NCBI GenBank assembly: GCA_015272395.1
Contig: JACYLQ010000001.1
Span: 124,001 to 188,000 of the forward strand
Direction: 5' to 3'
DNA: 64,000 nt
From: Calothrix sp. C42_A2020_038
GTDB taxonomy: Bacteria > Cyanobacteriota > Cyanobacteriia > Cyanobacteriales > Nostocaceae
Shown here: one piece after another, positions 26,613 through 36,206 of the stretch
Numbering within the stretch: position 1 is the first letter of the stretch
Layout of the letters: each line of letters starts with the position of its first letter
The notes under the pieces: model-generated
What the model saw: only the letters and a program-made list of their open reading frames with translations
Databases searched by the model: none
What the model was told of the DNA's origin: nothing
Translations under genes and position numbers: made by a program

Positions 26613-28085
26613 ATGACAAAAGCTTGGTATTGGCACTCCTACCCCCTCAAACGTTGTACAGGTTCCGAAATTTTCGCAGCATTATTTCTTTCTACAGACA
26701 GTTCATTTGCGACTCTTCTCGAAAGTCCCTATCCAAGTGACCATAATCTCTTGGCACGTTATTCAATTTGTGCTGGCGCCCCCAGAGTTATTCAAGGACA
26801 GTTGCAAATGTGGACACCTCCTGTAGGGAAGATTTTGCCATTTTTGCAAGAATTGTTAATAAAAGAAACTAGGGGTGAGGTTTCCCCTTTTCTGTCAAGC
26901 AACTCTGTTAGGGAGTTAGGTTTTCCACATGACGTTATTTCAGATGATTTTGTTACTCCTTTTCATCTTCCCTTTACAGGTGGTTGTCTGGGTTGGCTAG
27001 GTTATGACCTCGCATGGGAAATTGAACAATTGCCACGTTATAAAGATGACTCTCTACCATTCCCCGTTGCCTATTGGTACATACCTGAAAGTTTTGCAAT
27101 CTTAGACCATGTAGAACAAACGCTCTGGCTGGCTGCAACTGAAGTAAGTGGTTTGGATGAGATGAAAACTAAGTTGGAAGTTAGGGAAAGTATAAAAGAA
27201 AACAATTACTCATCCCTCTCTAAATTTAGCACTCTCTCCTCCCAAGAAGAATATGAAACTGCGGTGCAACGAGCTAAGAAGCATATTCAAGCAGGTGATA
27301 TTTTTCAAGCCAATTTATCCTTGCGTTTTACCACACAAACTAATGCTTCTGGTTGGAATATTTACCAAGCGTTACAAAAAATTAACCCTTCACCCTTTGC
27401 TTGTTATTACAAAACACCTTGGGGAGAAGTTGTTAGCTGTTCACCCGAAAGACTTGTGCAAACTCAAAAAATTAACAATTTGGTTCAGGTTTCGACCCGT
27501 CCTATTGCTGGAACACGAAGACGTGGAACCACACCTGAACAAGATGAGATGCTAGCTCACGAATTGATTAATAATATTAAGGAACTAGCAGAACATATTA
27601 TGCTTGTTGACTTAGAACGCAATGATTTAGGAAAAGTTTGTGAGTGGGGGACTGTCAAAGTCGATGAACTGCTGACTATCGAACGCTATAGCCATGTTAT
27701 GCATTTAGTCAGTAATGTTACAGGACTTTTGAAACCTAATTTAAATTTTGTTGATTTAATCGGCGCCGTATTTCCTGGTGGTACAATAACAGGCTGTCCA
27801 AAAATACGTTGTATGGAAATTATTGAAGAACTTGAACCTGTACGTCGCAGTTTATTTTATGGTTCTTGTGGTTATCTTGATTGGAGAGGTAATTTGGATT
27901 TGAATATTTTGATACGTACTTTATTAGTAACATCTTCTGGGCAGGAAGAGTGTAATAGCGTTTGGGGACAAGTTGGCGCCGGAATTGTTGCTGACAGTAA
28001 CCCTGAAGATGAATGGTATGAATCTTTACAAAAAGCTCAAGCACAAATAATGGCATTGCAAAATGTTTGCTATCCCACAATCTAA
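26613..28085 (+). CDS. Chorismate-utilising enzyme, anthranilate synthase component I / PabB family
   Basis: The protein has 490 residues. The C-terminal chorismate-binding domain is complete: RPIAGTRRRG, EHIMLVDLERNDLG, YSHVMHLVSNV, FPGGTITGCPK and the final GAGIVADS. The N-terminal domain has the G-C-L-G-W-L-G-Y-D segment. The PIAGT motif is TrpE-like; most PabB proteins have Lys there (PIKGT). Chain length fits either. So it makes anthranilate or aminodeoxychorismate from chorismate with a glutamine amidotransferase encoded elsewhere. Next to acpS and the pipX group it may be the folate-branch paralogue. Confidence 0.85.
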   Translation: MTKAWYWHSYPLKRCTGSEIFAALFLSTDSSFATLLESPYPSDHNLLARYSICAGAPRVIQGQLQMWTPPVGKILPFLQELLIKETRGEVSPFLSSNSVRELGFPHDVISDDFVTPFHLPFTGGCLGWLGYDLAWEIEQLPRYKDDSLPFPVAYWYIPESFAILDHVEQTLWLAATEVSGLDEMKTKLEVRESIKENNYSSLSKFSTLSSQEEYETAVQRAKKHIQAGDIFQANLSLRFTTQTNASGWNIYQALQKINPSPFACYYKTPWGEVVSCSPERLVQTQKINNLVQVSTRPIAGTRRRGTTPEQDEMLAHELINNIKELAEHIMLVDLERNDLGKVCEWGTVKVDELLTIERYSHVMHLVSNVTGLLKPNLNFVDLIGAVFPGGTITGCPKIRCMEIIEELEPVRRSLFYGSCGYLDWRGNLDLNILIRTLLVTSSGQEECNSVWGQVGAGIVADSNPEDEWYESLQKAQAQIMALQNVCYPTI

Positions 28086-28154
28086 TTTCGATAGGCGCCA
28101 ATTTCTAATTGAGGGTTTTATATTCCCGATAACTTTTAGACCGCGAGGTTTTTG

Positions 28155-28607
28155 ATGAAATCTGAAAATATAGATTTTAAGCCAATTGTGATAAATAGAG
28201 TTGGAACCGACATCGTTTATATTCCCAGAATTGAAGCACTTGTAACACGGTTTGGCGAGCGCTTTTTACAACGTGTATACACTGCCACAGAAAGAGAAAA
28301 TTGTGGGTGTAATAAAATCAACCGCATGGTAATCAACAAACTGGCTGGACGTTGGGCAGCTAAAGAAGCAGTGGTTAAAGCTCTGGGTACAGGATGGCAG
28401 GGAATTGGCTATACTGATGTAGAAATTTGTCGTCACAAATCAGGTGTTCCATTTGTTGTGTTGCACAACAAAGCACTGGTAATTGTCGCTAAACAGGGAA
28501 TAGATAACCATTGGCAAAACTGTCAACTCAGCCTCAGCCACGATGGAGATTATGCTACTGCTACCGCAATTTTCGTTGCACCAGGAACATTCTGCATACC
28601 TTGTTAA
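28155..28607 (+). CDS. acpS: Holo-[acyl-carrier-protein] synthase
   Basis: The product has 150 residues. It has the AcpS signature GTDIVYIPRIE near the N-terminus, FLQRVYTATERENC, and the central GRWAAKEAVVKALG with the metal-binding Glu, followed by a SLSHDGDYATA segment. The enzyme transfers 4'-phosphopantetheine from CoA to acyl carrier protein. ATG 28155 is preferred over TTG 28152; GAGG precedes it. It is 69 bp downstream of the chorismate enzyme on the same strand. Confidence 0.93.
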   Translation: MKSENIDFKPIVINRVGTDIVYIPRIEALVTRFGERFLQRVYTATERENCGCNKINRMVINKLAGRWAAKEAVVKALGTGWQGIGYTDVEICRHKSGVPFVVLHNKALVIVAKQGIDNHWQNCQLSLSHDGDYATATAIFVAPGTFCIPC

Positions 28608-28738
28608 GCGCTATTTTGTACAAAAGCTGGATTTTTTTGTATTTTAAGCAAATCTTCCAGCGAAAGACGGTCAATTCCGTCTGAATTTTTGTTGAAGATA
28701 GAGAAAAGATTATATGTACTTGAACGAAGCTGCATTCG

Positions 28739-29017
28739 ATGAACTCAGATAGCCCAGAAACTTATCTCAATCATCCAACTTGGGGTTTACTCTACCGAAT
28801 TAGCGTGGTGGATGACAACCAAGAGCTTTTCGCCACACTTTATGCCCAGCGCTTATTTTTTTTAGTTACTGTTGAAGCCAAAAATATGAAGTTTCAGCCT
28901 ATCGGACGCACCGAAGCGCGGATGATGCTCGAAAATCGTTTGCGTAACCTCCGACGTTCTGGCTCTCAAGAAGAATACAATCAGCTTCAGAGTGTTTTTC
29001 AACGCACTTTCAACTAG
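28739..29017 (+). CDS. pipX: PII-interacting coactivator of NtcA, PipX
   Basis: The product has 92 residues, the usual length. The Tudor-like N-terminal domain (YLNHPTWGLLYRI, LYAQRLFFLV) and the C-terminal two-helix tail (ENRLRNLRRSGSQEEY) are both intact. PipX binds PII when 2-oxoglutarate is low and otherwise helps the nitrogen regulator NtcA. It also takes part in signalling with PlmA and PipY. The pipY gene follows after 33 bp, which is the conserved cyanobacterial arrangement. Confidence 0.95.
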   Translation: MNSDSPETYLNHPTWGLLYRISVVDDNQELFATLYAQRLFFLVTVEAKNMKFQPIGRTEARMMLENRLRNLRRSGSQEEYNQLQSVFQRTFN

Positions 29018-29050
29018 TCCCCGTGCATTTCGCCTTGCTTTGGCGCCAGT

Positions 29051-29722
29051 ATGAGCAACTACATCCAAGACCGCATCACCCAAATTCGTTTCCAGTTACC
29101 TGACACCGTTCGGCTTATCGCAGTCACAAAAACAGTTCCTGCGGAGGTAATTCGCATCGCTTACGCTGCAGGAATTCGTGATTTTGGAGAAAACCGTGTT
29201 CAAGAAGCTGCGACAAAACAAGCCGAACTCCAGGATTTACCCGACATCACTTGGCACTTTATTGGCCATTTGCAAAGCAATAAAGCCAAAAAAGCTCTCG
29301 AACTGTTTCAGTGGATTCATTCTGTTGATAACCTCACAATTGCTCAACGTCTTAACCAACTCGCTACACAACTGAGCGTTAAGCCGCACGTCTGTTTGCA
29401 AGTTAAAATTCTTCCTGACCCCAATAAATCTGGTTGGCATATCCCCCAGTTACTTGAGGATTTACCTTCGTTGAATAGTTATCAAAATTTACAATGTCAA
29501 GGTTTAATGACAATTCCACCTTTAGGACTAGATGAATTTCAAACTTTAGAAGTTTTCAATAAAACTCGTCAATTAGCTCAAGAAATCAATGACCAGAAGT
29601 GGTCAAATATATATCTGGAGCAGCTTTCGATGGGTATGTCGGGTGATTACCTATTAGCAGTCAAAGCTGGCGCCACAATGGTGAGATTAGGGACAATTCT
29701 CTTTGGCGCCCGTCCAAGTTAA
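29051..29722 (+). CDS. pipY: PLP homeostasis protein PipY (YggS/COG0325 family)
   Basis: The product has 223 residues. PLP-binding lysine lies in RLIAVTKTVP. The family motifs DFGENRVQEA, WHFIGHLQSNK and SMGMSGDYLLAVKAGATMVRLGT are all present, as is GLMTIPP. It is a fold-type III PLP-binding protein with no known catalysis, needed for vitamin B6 and amino-acid homeostasis. It is linked with pipX upstream and with sepF and proC downstream, as ylmE is in Gram-positive division clusters. Confidence 0.95.
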   Translation: MSNYIQDRITQIRFQLPDTVRLIAVTKTVPAEVIRIAYAAGIRDFGENRVQEAATKQAELQDLPDITWHFIGHLQSNKAKKALELFQWIHSVDNLTIAQRLNQLATQLSVKPHVCLQVKILPDPNKSGWHIPQLLEDLPSLNSYQNLQCQGLMTIPPLGLDEFQTLEVFNKTRQLAQEINDQKWSNIYLEQLSMGMSGDYLLAVKAGATMVRLGTILFGARPS

Positions 29723-29944
29723 CTAATGTATACCAAGCTGAAATCAAGAAGAAACAAATGTTACAGCCATCGAATATGTTCCAACCATAGAAAAATTTGA
29801 TATTTTGTAACAAATAGTTACTTAAATACTGAGTAAATTTGATACGTAAAAAAAATATTATTTTCTGATTCACTTATATATACAAAATATAGTATTTACA
29901 AAAGTACACCCATATAAATTATGGGTCTTAGACAACTTTTCTTA

Positions 29945-30078
29945 GCGGACTACTTAGGATATAATCTTGACTCATTGTTACGTATAGAGATATGCTCGAA
30001 CCTTGAGAAAACGCAAAGTTCATAGCTGTTCTGCGTAATAGATGCTACAAATAGCGGTAGAATTCCTAAGTTGTCCGC
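29945..30078 (+). promoter_or_regulatory. Long inverted repeat and promoter region upstream of sepF
   Basis: GCGGACTACTTAGGA (29945-29959) is complementary to TCCTAAGTTGTCCGC (30064-30078) with one mismatch. The right arm can also pair with GACAACTT at 29931-29938. A perfect -10-like TATAAT (29960-29965) follows the left arm directly. The region could be a structured leader, a short RNA or a protein-bound looped operator. The rest of the 29723-30155 gap shows nothing I can name. Confidence 0.4.
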
Positions 30079-30155
30079 GTGTATCAGCAGCAAAAATTGA
30101 CTAAAACGATTTTTGTCTTACAAGTCAAGGTCATGAGTACCAGGAGCGTGTCAAA

Positions 30156-30755
30156 ATGAACAATATTTTCACAAAGTTAAGGGACTTTGTTGGTTTAAAC
30201 GAACCAGTGGAATACGAAGAGTATTACGAAGAACCCGATAACGATGCTTACCAAAACATCTATCAGGAGCAAAACCCACCCCAACCTGTACCTCAACCAG
30301 AAGCAACCGCAGCTAATCGACGTTGGCGTGAACCCGTGACTACAATGGGTACTGACGTAGCATCAAGTGTAAAAACAATGAATAATGTAATTGGTATGCC
30401 GGGAGCTTTGAATGGGATATCGGAAGTATTAGTCCTTGAACCGCGCACATTTGAAGAAATGCCTCAAGCGATTCAGGCTTTGCGTGAACGCAAATCAGTG
30501 GTATTAAATTTAACAATAATGGATCCAGACCAAGCGCAACGCGCGGTTGATTTTGTCGCAGGTGGAACCTATGCGCTTGATGGTCATCAAGAACGTATTG
30601 GTGAAAGCATATTCTTGTTTACACCAAGTTGTGTACAAGTCAGTACACAGGGTGGAGTATTACACGAAGTACCTCAACCTCCCGTGCGTCCAACTCGTAC
30701 ACCTCCGCAAAATCAAGCTTGGGGAACAGCTGAACCAAATCGAATGGCACAGTAA
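30156..30755 (+). CDS. sepF: Cell division protein SepF (Cdv2)
   Basis: The product has 199 residues. An N-terminal amphipathic helix ([12 protein letters not shown]) for membrane binding is followed by an acidic, Tyr/Pro/Gln-rich linker. The SepF core (about 90-175) has [18 protein letters not shown] and [11 protein letters not shown]. It polymerises and anchors FtsZ to the membrane. The C-terminal proline-rich tail is typical of cyanobacterial members. Confidence 0.95.
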   Translation: MNNIFTKLRDFVGLNEPVEYEEYYEEPDNDAYQNIYQEQNPPQPVPQPEATAANRRWREPVTTMGTDVASSVKTMNNVIGMPGALNGISEVLVLEPRTFEEMPQAIQALRERKSVVLNLTIMDPDQAQRAVDFVAGGTYALDGHQERIGESIFLFTPSCVQVSTQGGVLHEVPQPPVRPTRTPPQNQAWGTAEPNRMAQ

Positions 30756-30964
30756 AATAGGGAGTGTGCGATTTGGGGTTTTAGATAAGGGATTGCATCT
30801 AAAATTCCAAGTTTCATCAACATTGCAAACGAGCGTGTGTGTACCGATTTGGGGTTTGGATTTGATTTTATTAGGCTTACAAAATCCTAACTATTGTTTC
30901 ATAGGCTAGAAACGATATAATTTTTCCAGATTTGGTATATAAGTTTTATTAGGGTGAATTCGAC

Positions 30965-31780
30965 TTGTCTGTAAAATTTGGCTTAGTAGGTGGCGGGGTA
31001 ATGGGAGAAGCGCTATTATCCCGTCTCTTAAATAGAGGAATTTATCAATCATCAGAGATAATAGTTAGCGAGCCGCTGTCTACGCGGCGAGATTTTTTTG
31101 TGCAAAACTATGGTGTTGCCGTCACGGAAGACAACACTGAAGTATTTACCCTTAGTGAAGATGTCATATTTTTAGCTATAAAACCCCAGGTATTTACGAC
31201 TATAACTCAAGAAATTTTTAGTGTCATCAGTAAAATTCATACACCGCTAGTTGTATCAATTTTGGCGGGAGTAACTTTGGCGCAGTTAGAAGCGGGGTTA
31301 GCAAATTTACCAGTGGTTCGGGCGATGCCGAATACACCTGCCACAGTCGGCGCCGGAGTTACAGCAATTTGTGCAGGTAGACATGCTCAACCGCATCATC
31401 TTGAAACAGCGCGTCAATTGTTTGCAGCAGTAGGAGAAGTGGTAGAAGTTGCAGAAAGTTTGATGGATGCGGTGACAGGGTTATCGGGAAGTGGGCCTGC
31501 GTATGTAGCATTAATGGTGGAAGCGCTTGCAGATGGAGGAGTTGCAGCAGGTTTACCGCGTCCAATTGCTCAGAAATTAGCATTACAAACGGTATTAGGT
31601 ACTGCAACACTACTGCAAGAAACTAAAATTCATCCAGCAGAATTAAAAGACCGGGTTACAAGTCCCGGTGGAACAACTATTGCTGGAATTGCGGAGTTAG
31701 AAAAAGCGGCATTTCGTTCTGCATTAATTCAAGCTGTAAAAGCTGCAACTAACCGCTCCAAGGAACTAGGAGGCAAGTAG
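30965..31780 (+). CDS. proC: Pyrroline-5-carboxylate reductase
   Basis: The product has 271 residues. The N-terminal Rossmann motif is GLVGGGVMGEAL. The substrate region has VRAMPNTPA and VTGLSGSGPAYVALM, and the C-terminus has the DRVTSPGGTTIAGI signature. It catalyses the last step of proline synthesis. A TTG start codon at 30965 is used, preceded by AGGGTG; no ATG fits before the Rossmann motif. The 3' end overlaps the convergent mazG gene by 15 bp. Confidence 0.95.
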   Translation: MSVKFGLVGGGVMGEALLSRLLNRGIYQSSEIIVSEPLSTRRDFFVQNYGVAVTEDNTEVFTLSEDVIFLAIKPQVFTTITQEIFSVISKIHTPLVVSILAGVTLAQLEAGLANLPVVRAMPNTPATVGAGVTAICAGRHAQPHHLETARQLFAAVGEVVEVAESLMDAVTGLSGSGPAYVALMVEALADGGVAAGLPRPIAQKLALQTVLGTATLLQETKIHPAELKDRVTSPGGTTIAGIAELEKAAFRSALIQAVKAATNRSKELGGK

Positions 31781-32578
31781 CTGTTTTTTGGCACGTTGCC
31801 AGAGTGCTTCCAATTCAGCTGAAGTATAGTCACTAAATGGACGGTCGGCAAACTCTTCCATTTTTTTGAGTCTTTGAATAAATTTGTGATTTGCACCTTG
31901 CAACGCTTGGGCAGGGTCAATATTATTCCAGCGCGCGAGTTGTACGAGTGAAAATAGTACATCTCCAAATTCTGCTTCTTGCTGTTGTGGGGTTTCACAT
32001 GCTAACGCTTGCTTGAATTCCGCGAGTTCCTCTGTGAATGTTTTCCAAACACCATCGATATTTTCCCACTCAAACCCGACGCCAGCAGCTTTTTTAGAAA
32101 TTTTCATAGCTGCTGTTAAAGGAGGTAGTTTTTTCGCATATTCACTCAGTTTTGTGCTAGGTAGTGCTTGTTCATGCGTAGATTCACCTTTTTCTGCAGC
32201 TTTGATTTGCTCCCAATTTTGTCGCACTTCATCAACACTTTGTACATATGTATCACCAAAGACGTGAGGATGACGACGAATGAGCTTTTGCGAAATTCCT
32301 TCAGCGACTTCCTTGAGGGAAAATTGTCCATACTCGCTAGCTATTTGCGCTTGTAACACTACTTGCAACAGTAAATCTCCAAGTTCTTCAGCAATGGCGT
32401 TTTTGTCACCACTTTTAATAGCATCTACTACCTCATAAGCTTCTTCGATTACATAAGGTGTTAAAGTTTGGGGTGTTTGTTCTAAGTCCCAAGGACACCC
32501 ACCATCGGGGTTGCGTAACTTTGCCACTACTTCGATTAATTTTTGTAATGCTTCTAAGGCGCCGTTGTTTAGATTCAT
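31766..32578 (-). CDS. mazG: Nucleoside triphosphate pyrophosphohydrolase MazG
   Basis: The product has 270 residues with two MazG units. The first has CPWDLEQT, EEAYEV and ELGDLLLQVV with the EExxE-type metal ligands. The second has EFGDVLFSLVQLARW. It hydrolyses NTPs or dNTPs to monophosphates, a housecleaning role. It is convergent and overlapping with proC by 15 bp. Confidence 0.93.
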   Translation of the reverse strand: MNLNNGALEALQKLIEVVAKLRNPDGGCPWDLEQTPQTLTPYVIEEAYEVVDAIKSGDKNAIAEELGDLLLQVVLQAQIASEYGQFSLKEVAEGISQKLIRRHPHVFGDTYVQSVDEVRQNWEQIKAAEKGESTHEQALPSTKLSEYAKKLPPLTAAMKISKKAAGVGFEWENIDGVWKTFTEELAEFKQALACETPQQQEAEFGDVLFSLVQLARWNNIDPAQALQGANHKFIQRLKKMEEFADRPFSDYTSAELEALWQRAKKQLLAS

Positions 32579-32649
32579 ATTTATAAAATAGTTAGGAGTT
32601 AGGAGTGGAAATTAAGTTGAGGGTACATTGGTTTGCTTGATTCGTGACT

Positions 32650-33264
32650 TTACTGCTTTCCCTTGCTTTTTAACCTTTGCCCTTTTCCCTTCCGAATTGT
32701 TGGTTTACGTTTCTTAATTTTGCCACTATTTGACAATCCATTTAAATACGCGCGGATTCCTTGCTTTTTGATGCGTTTATAAGTGGAACCCGTCCAATCG
32801 CTGAGATAATGACTCATGGCGCCGAATTCTAAACCCAGAAACAAAGCCAGAAATTCGGTTTTGTGACTTAAAATAGTATTTCCGACCTCGTTAGCTAGCA
32901 TTTGCCAATTCAGTGTGACATTACCCAACTTCTCAGCAATAACCAATACAGTTACAACTACGATACTCAAAATTAAAGTGAAATAAACAACTCTAAAAGT
33001 AGTACCAATAATGGGGCCATGCGATAAAAACGAGCGATGCCGCAGACTCTTTTGATATGGGTACCATATCCAGCGAAACCAACCCCACCGTTGATACTGC
33101 ACCGAGTGAATATCTAGGTCAGGGCCAAACATTAACCCACCCAGCATAAACCCTGTAGCAATCAACAGTGTGATATTACCGTTGCGCGTATGCCAAAAAG
33201 TGGCGCCAACGATAACAGGTAAAGCCCAAATTGTAATGCGGTCATGCGTGCGACCAGAAGGCAT
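32650..33264 (-). CDS. DUF2227 family putative metal-binding membrane protein
   Basis: The protein has 204 residues from ATG 33264 (MPSGRTHDRIT), the conserved family start; the frame extends 29 residues further but without support. It has conserved histidines and aspartates (THDR, GPDLDIHSVQY, RHRSFLSHGP, HYLSD) and several hydrophobic helices. It resembles membrane metal-dependent hydrolases of the YdjM/DUF457 kind. The C-terminus is Lys/Arg-rich. Its role is unknown. Confidence 0.8.
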   Translation of the reverse strand: MPSGRTHDRITIWALPVIVGATFWHTRNGNITLLIATGFMLGGLMFGPDLDIHSVQYQRWGWFRWIWYPYQKSLRHRSFLSHGPIIGTTFRVVYFTLILSIVVVTVLVIAEKLGNVTLNWQMLANEVGNTILSHKTEFLALFLGLEFGAMSHYLSDWTGSTYKRIKKQGIRAYLNGLSNSGKIKKRKPTIRKGKGQRLKSKGKQ

Positions 33265-33602
33265 GAAAAAATTAAGAGGTAGGAGTAGAGACGCGAGGAA
33301 CTGAAGCGTCTGTAGAGGAGCCAAAACGCGGTGTGGATGTTTCTCCCGCATTATTAACGAAGTTAGTCAATGTAGAGCGGGTCATGGGGGGACTTCCCCT
33401 CAACAGTGATAAAAGAAACTAAAAAAGCTAGGTCTGCTAGTAACGCCCAGTTGTTAATCGCTCAAAAAGCTTACCCTGAAAGAAGTTTCTTAGAAGGATA
33501 TATGCAAATTTTGCTAATAGGTTATATTTTGTACATAAGGTTAGAACTAATAGCTCCATAATTTTAATTTTTATCAGGTGGGTGGTGCCCACCCTACATA
33601 TT
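33265..33602. other. Intergenic region with terminator-like hairpin
   Basis: No gene is seen. GGGTGG and CCACCC (33579-33595) form a short hairpin just beyond the ABC transporter stop codon. The rest is AT-rich and unassigned. Confidence 0.4.
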
Positions 33603-35264
33603 TTATGTTCTAGCTAAAAGCGGCGCCGCTGACAGGAGGGTTTGGGTATATGGGTGTTGGGGATGTGCGAAAATGTCTTTGGTGGCGCCGAGTTCGACGA
33701 TTTTACCTCCGTGCATTACTGCGATGCGGTCGCATAAGAAGCGTGCTAACCATAAGTCATGGGTAATGAATAAGTACGTTAACTCGAATTCCTTCTTTAA
33801 TTCCAACATCAAATCTAAAACCTGCGATTGTACGCTTGCGTCCAACATACTGACGGGTTCATCACAAATTAGGAGTTTGGGACGGGTAATTAGTGCGCGC
33901 GCAATTGCAACTCGTTGTTGCTGTCCTCCGGAAAGGTCTGATGGACTACGTTCATAGTACATTTCGGCAGGTATTAGACCCACCCGTTCTAGCATTTCTA
34001 ATACTTGCTTTTTCGCTTCTTCTGGTGTAGCAATACCGTGAATTAAAAGTGGGTCGGCAATACTTTGCCCAACTGACATCGCTGGGTTTAAACATGCATG
34101 AGGGTCTTGGAACACCATTTGCATTTGGCGCCTTTCTTTTCGCATTTCTTGACGCGACAATGCAGTTAACTCAGTACCGAGAAATTCTACTTTACCAGCA
34201 GTAGGACGGATTAATTGTAAGATTGTCCGAGATAACGTGCTTTTACCGCATCCCGACTCACCTACTAAACCGAGAATTTCCCCAGGATACAATTCCAAAT
34301 TGATCCCATCCACTGCTTTGATAATTTGACCTTGACCTTTGAATAGACGCTCGATTAAGTTAGGTTCAATCGTATAATGCTGTTTTAACTCGGTAACTTT
34401 GAGTAAAGGCACCGCAGTTTTTATATCCTGCGTTTGCTTAGATGGTATTTGCGATTGAGAAACCTCATCAATAGATTGAATATGCAAAGCAGCTTTTAGT
34501 AACGACTGCGTATACTCATGCCGTGGGTTACGGAAAACTTCATTCGTGGCGCCAGTCTCTACCATCTTACCAAAGTACATCACACCGATACGTGAGCAAT
34601 ATTCAGCCACCATCGCTAAATCGTGAGAAATTAACAGTAGCGCCATATTCTCTTCACTACATAAACGGGTTAATTCCTGTAAAATTTGTGCGGAAACCGT
34701 GACATCCAAACTTGTTGTCGGCTCATCAGCGACGATTAATTTAGGGTTGAGCAATAATGCTAACGCTATTGCTACCCGCTGTCGCATTCCACCACTAAAC
34801 TCATGGGGAAATTGGTTCCAACGACTTTTAGGAATTTTAACCTTCTCTAATGTCGCAATTGCTCTGTCCTTTGCCTCTTTATTTGATAACTCTGGCGCGT
34901 GTGCTTTGAGAGTTTCCAAACAATGATTACCGATGCTCATCAACGGGTCAAGTCTCGTCATCGGGTCTTGAAATACTAGCGCGACCACCTCACCTCGAAA
35001 TTGTCGCATCTGAGATTGTGTAAAATCTAATACTGATTTCCCTTTGTATATAATCTTCCCTTCAGTTCGTGAACCACTGGGCAGCAACCGCATTACCGCG
35101 CGTCCAAGCGTTGATTTTCCACATCCTGATTCACCAACCAACCCCATACGCTCACCCGGCTGTAGCGTAAATGACACATCATCTACTGCCCAGCGTGGTT
35201 CTTCATCCGCACGTTGGGGATAAGCTACACGTAAGTTTTCAATGCTAAATAGTGTTTCGCTCAT
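33603..35264 (-). CDS. Double ATPase subunit of a peptide/nickel-type ABC transporter (DppD-DppF fusion)
   Basis: The product has 553 residues with two complete ABC cassettes (about 5-255 and 287-545). Each has Walker A (GESGCGKST), signature (SGGMRQRVA; SGGQQQRVA), Walker B (LIVADEP; LLICDEP) and H-loop (LISHDL; FITHDL). The fused architecture is that of YejF/GsiA-type importers of peptides, glutathione or nickel. No permease or binding protein is encoded next to it, so it probably serves a transporter located elsewhere. Confidence 0.93.
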   Translation of the reverse strand: MSETLFSIENLRVAYPQRADEEPRWAVDDVSFTLQPGERMGLVGESGCGKSTLGRAVMRLLPSGSRTEGKIIYKGKSVLDFTQSQMRQFRGEVVALVFQDPMTRLDPLMSIGNHCLETLKAHAPELSNKEAKDRAIATLEKVKIPKSRWNQFPHEFSGGMRQRVAIALALLLNPKLIVADEPTTSLDVTVSAQILQELTRLCSEENMALLLISHDLAMVAEYCSRIGVMYFGKMVETGATNEVFRNPRHEYTQSLLKAALHIQSIDEVSQSQIPSKQTQDIKTAVPLLKVTELKQHYTIEPNLIERLFKGQGQIIKAVDGINLELYPGEILGLVGESGCGKSTLSRTILQLIRPTAGKVEFLGTELTALSRQEMRKERRQMQMVFQDPHACLNPAMSVGQSIADPLLIHGIATPEEAKKQVLEMLERVGLIPAEMYYERSPSDLSGGQQQRVAIARALITRPKLLICDEPVSMLDASVQSQVLDLMLELKKEFELTYLFITHDLWLARFLCDRIAVMHGGKIVELGATKDIFAHPQHPYTQTLLSAAPLLART

Positions 35265-35447
35265 AGTAATTTATTTATAGTTTTGATAAGTGAGCATGAA
35301 AATTGTTATATCAAGATTTTTCTAATAAACCTTGATATTTATTTCCACATACTGTATCAGATTACTGATATTACCCCAAGGTAAAAGTTCCAAGTTGTTA
35401 CAAAATTCGCAACGGATAGGTTATTGGTTATAAGCAAAGTCTGGTTG

Positions 35448-35541
35448 GGGACTTCCATATAAAAAAATCTCCAAAATTTTCTTGTGGAGCGGGCAAGGAT
35501 GCTTACTCCACAACATGAAGAATTAAATTTCTGGAAGTCCC
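35448..35541. repeat. MITE-like element with perfect 10-bp terminal inverted repeats
   Basis: GGGACTTCCA (35448-35457) and TGGAAGTCCC (35532-35541) bound a 94-bp unit. Inside is a second perfect inverted repeat, TTGTGGAG (35482-35489) with CTCCACAA (35506-35513). It encodes no protein. A lone right arm occurs at 7931-7940. The rest of the 35265-35575 gap is AT-rich and unassigned. Confidence 0.6.
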
Positions 35542-35575
35542 TTATTTTAAATAACAAGTACAATAACAAGTACCG

Positions 35576-35923
35576 TTACATCTGTTTCTCATCTCTTACA
35601 ACAGCTTCGCAGTAACGAGTGAGAGTCGCAAGCCGTTCTGATATCATGTTGAGTCGAGTTTGGATGGTAGCTGGTTGACGCGCGCTTCTCAAAAAGGTGA
35701 TGTCTACCTCCAAAAGCTTGAGTTGCTTACTAGTTTCAGTACGGTATTTAATCTCAACTGAGTCATCACTAGCTAAAGGCACAATCTGAGTCGCGAAAAA
35801 TTGTTGTAATGAGACTAGACGCTGACTAAGCTCCGTGACAGTAAGCTGATTAGCATTTACCAAAGAGCGTAATTCCGTCAGTTGAGTCGCGAAAGTATTA
35901 TATTTATCCTGAGTTAGAGACAT
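35576..35923 (-). CDS. patD: PatD-like heterocyst frequency control protein
   Basis: The protein has 115 residues, all helical, rich in Leu, Gln and Thr. Conserved-looking parts are a central FATQIVPLASDD and KQLKLLEVDITFLRSARQPATIQ. Length and the RQPAT segment match the cyanobacterial PatD family, linked with heterocyst spacing in filamentous species. The assignment rests on recall of that pattern, not on a diagnostic motif. Its presence favours a heterocyst-forming host. Confidence 0.6.
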   Translation of the reverse strand: MSLTQDKYNTFATQLTELRSLVNANQLTVTELSQRLVSLQQFFATQIVPLASDDSVEIKYRTETSKQLKLLEVDITFLRSARQPATIQTRLNMISERLATLTRYCEAVVRDEKQM

Positions 35924-36206
35924 CTAATGCTTATTAAGATACTATTAATGTCAAGCAATTTTTCATATACGATAATCCCTCAAATTAAATGCCGCAATTG
36001 TTAATTATTTTGGGGCTAACTTCACTGTTACCACAGTTGCTTTTCTATCATGCTTGATATACGCACCTGATGCCTTATGCACGAGTGCGTGGCTGTTACT
36101 CAAAATTCCCCTAGAGACACGGCGCCCACCGTGTCTCCAGTTTTCCTTTTTGAGGGATGGGAATCAATCACAAGGACTAACACACCCATTATCGAAACTG
36201 AATTGT

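Noticed and set aside
33603-35264. Complete peptide transporter operon
   Set aside because: Only the double ATPase is present; no permease or binding protein gene adjoins it.
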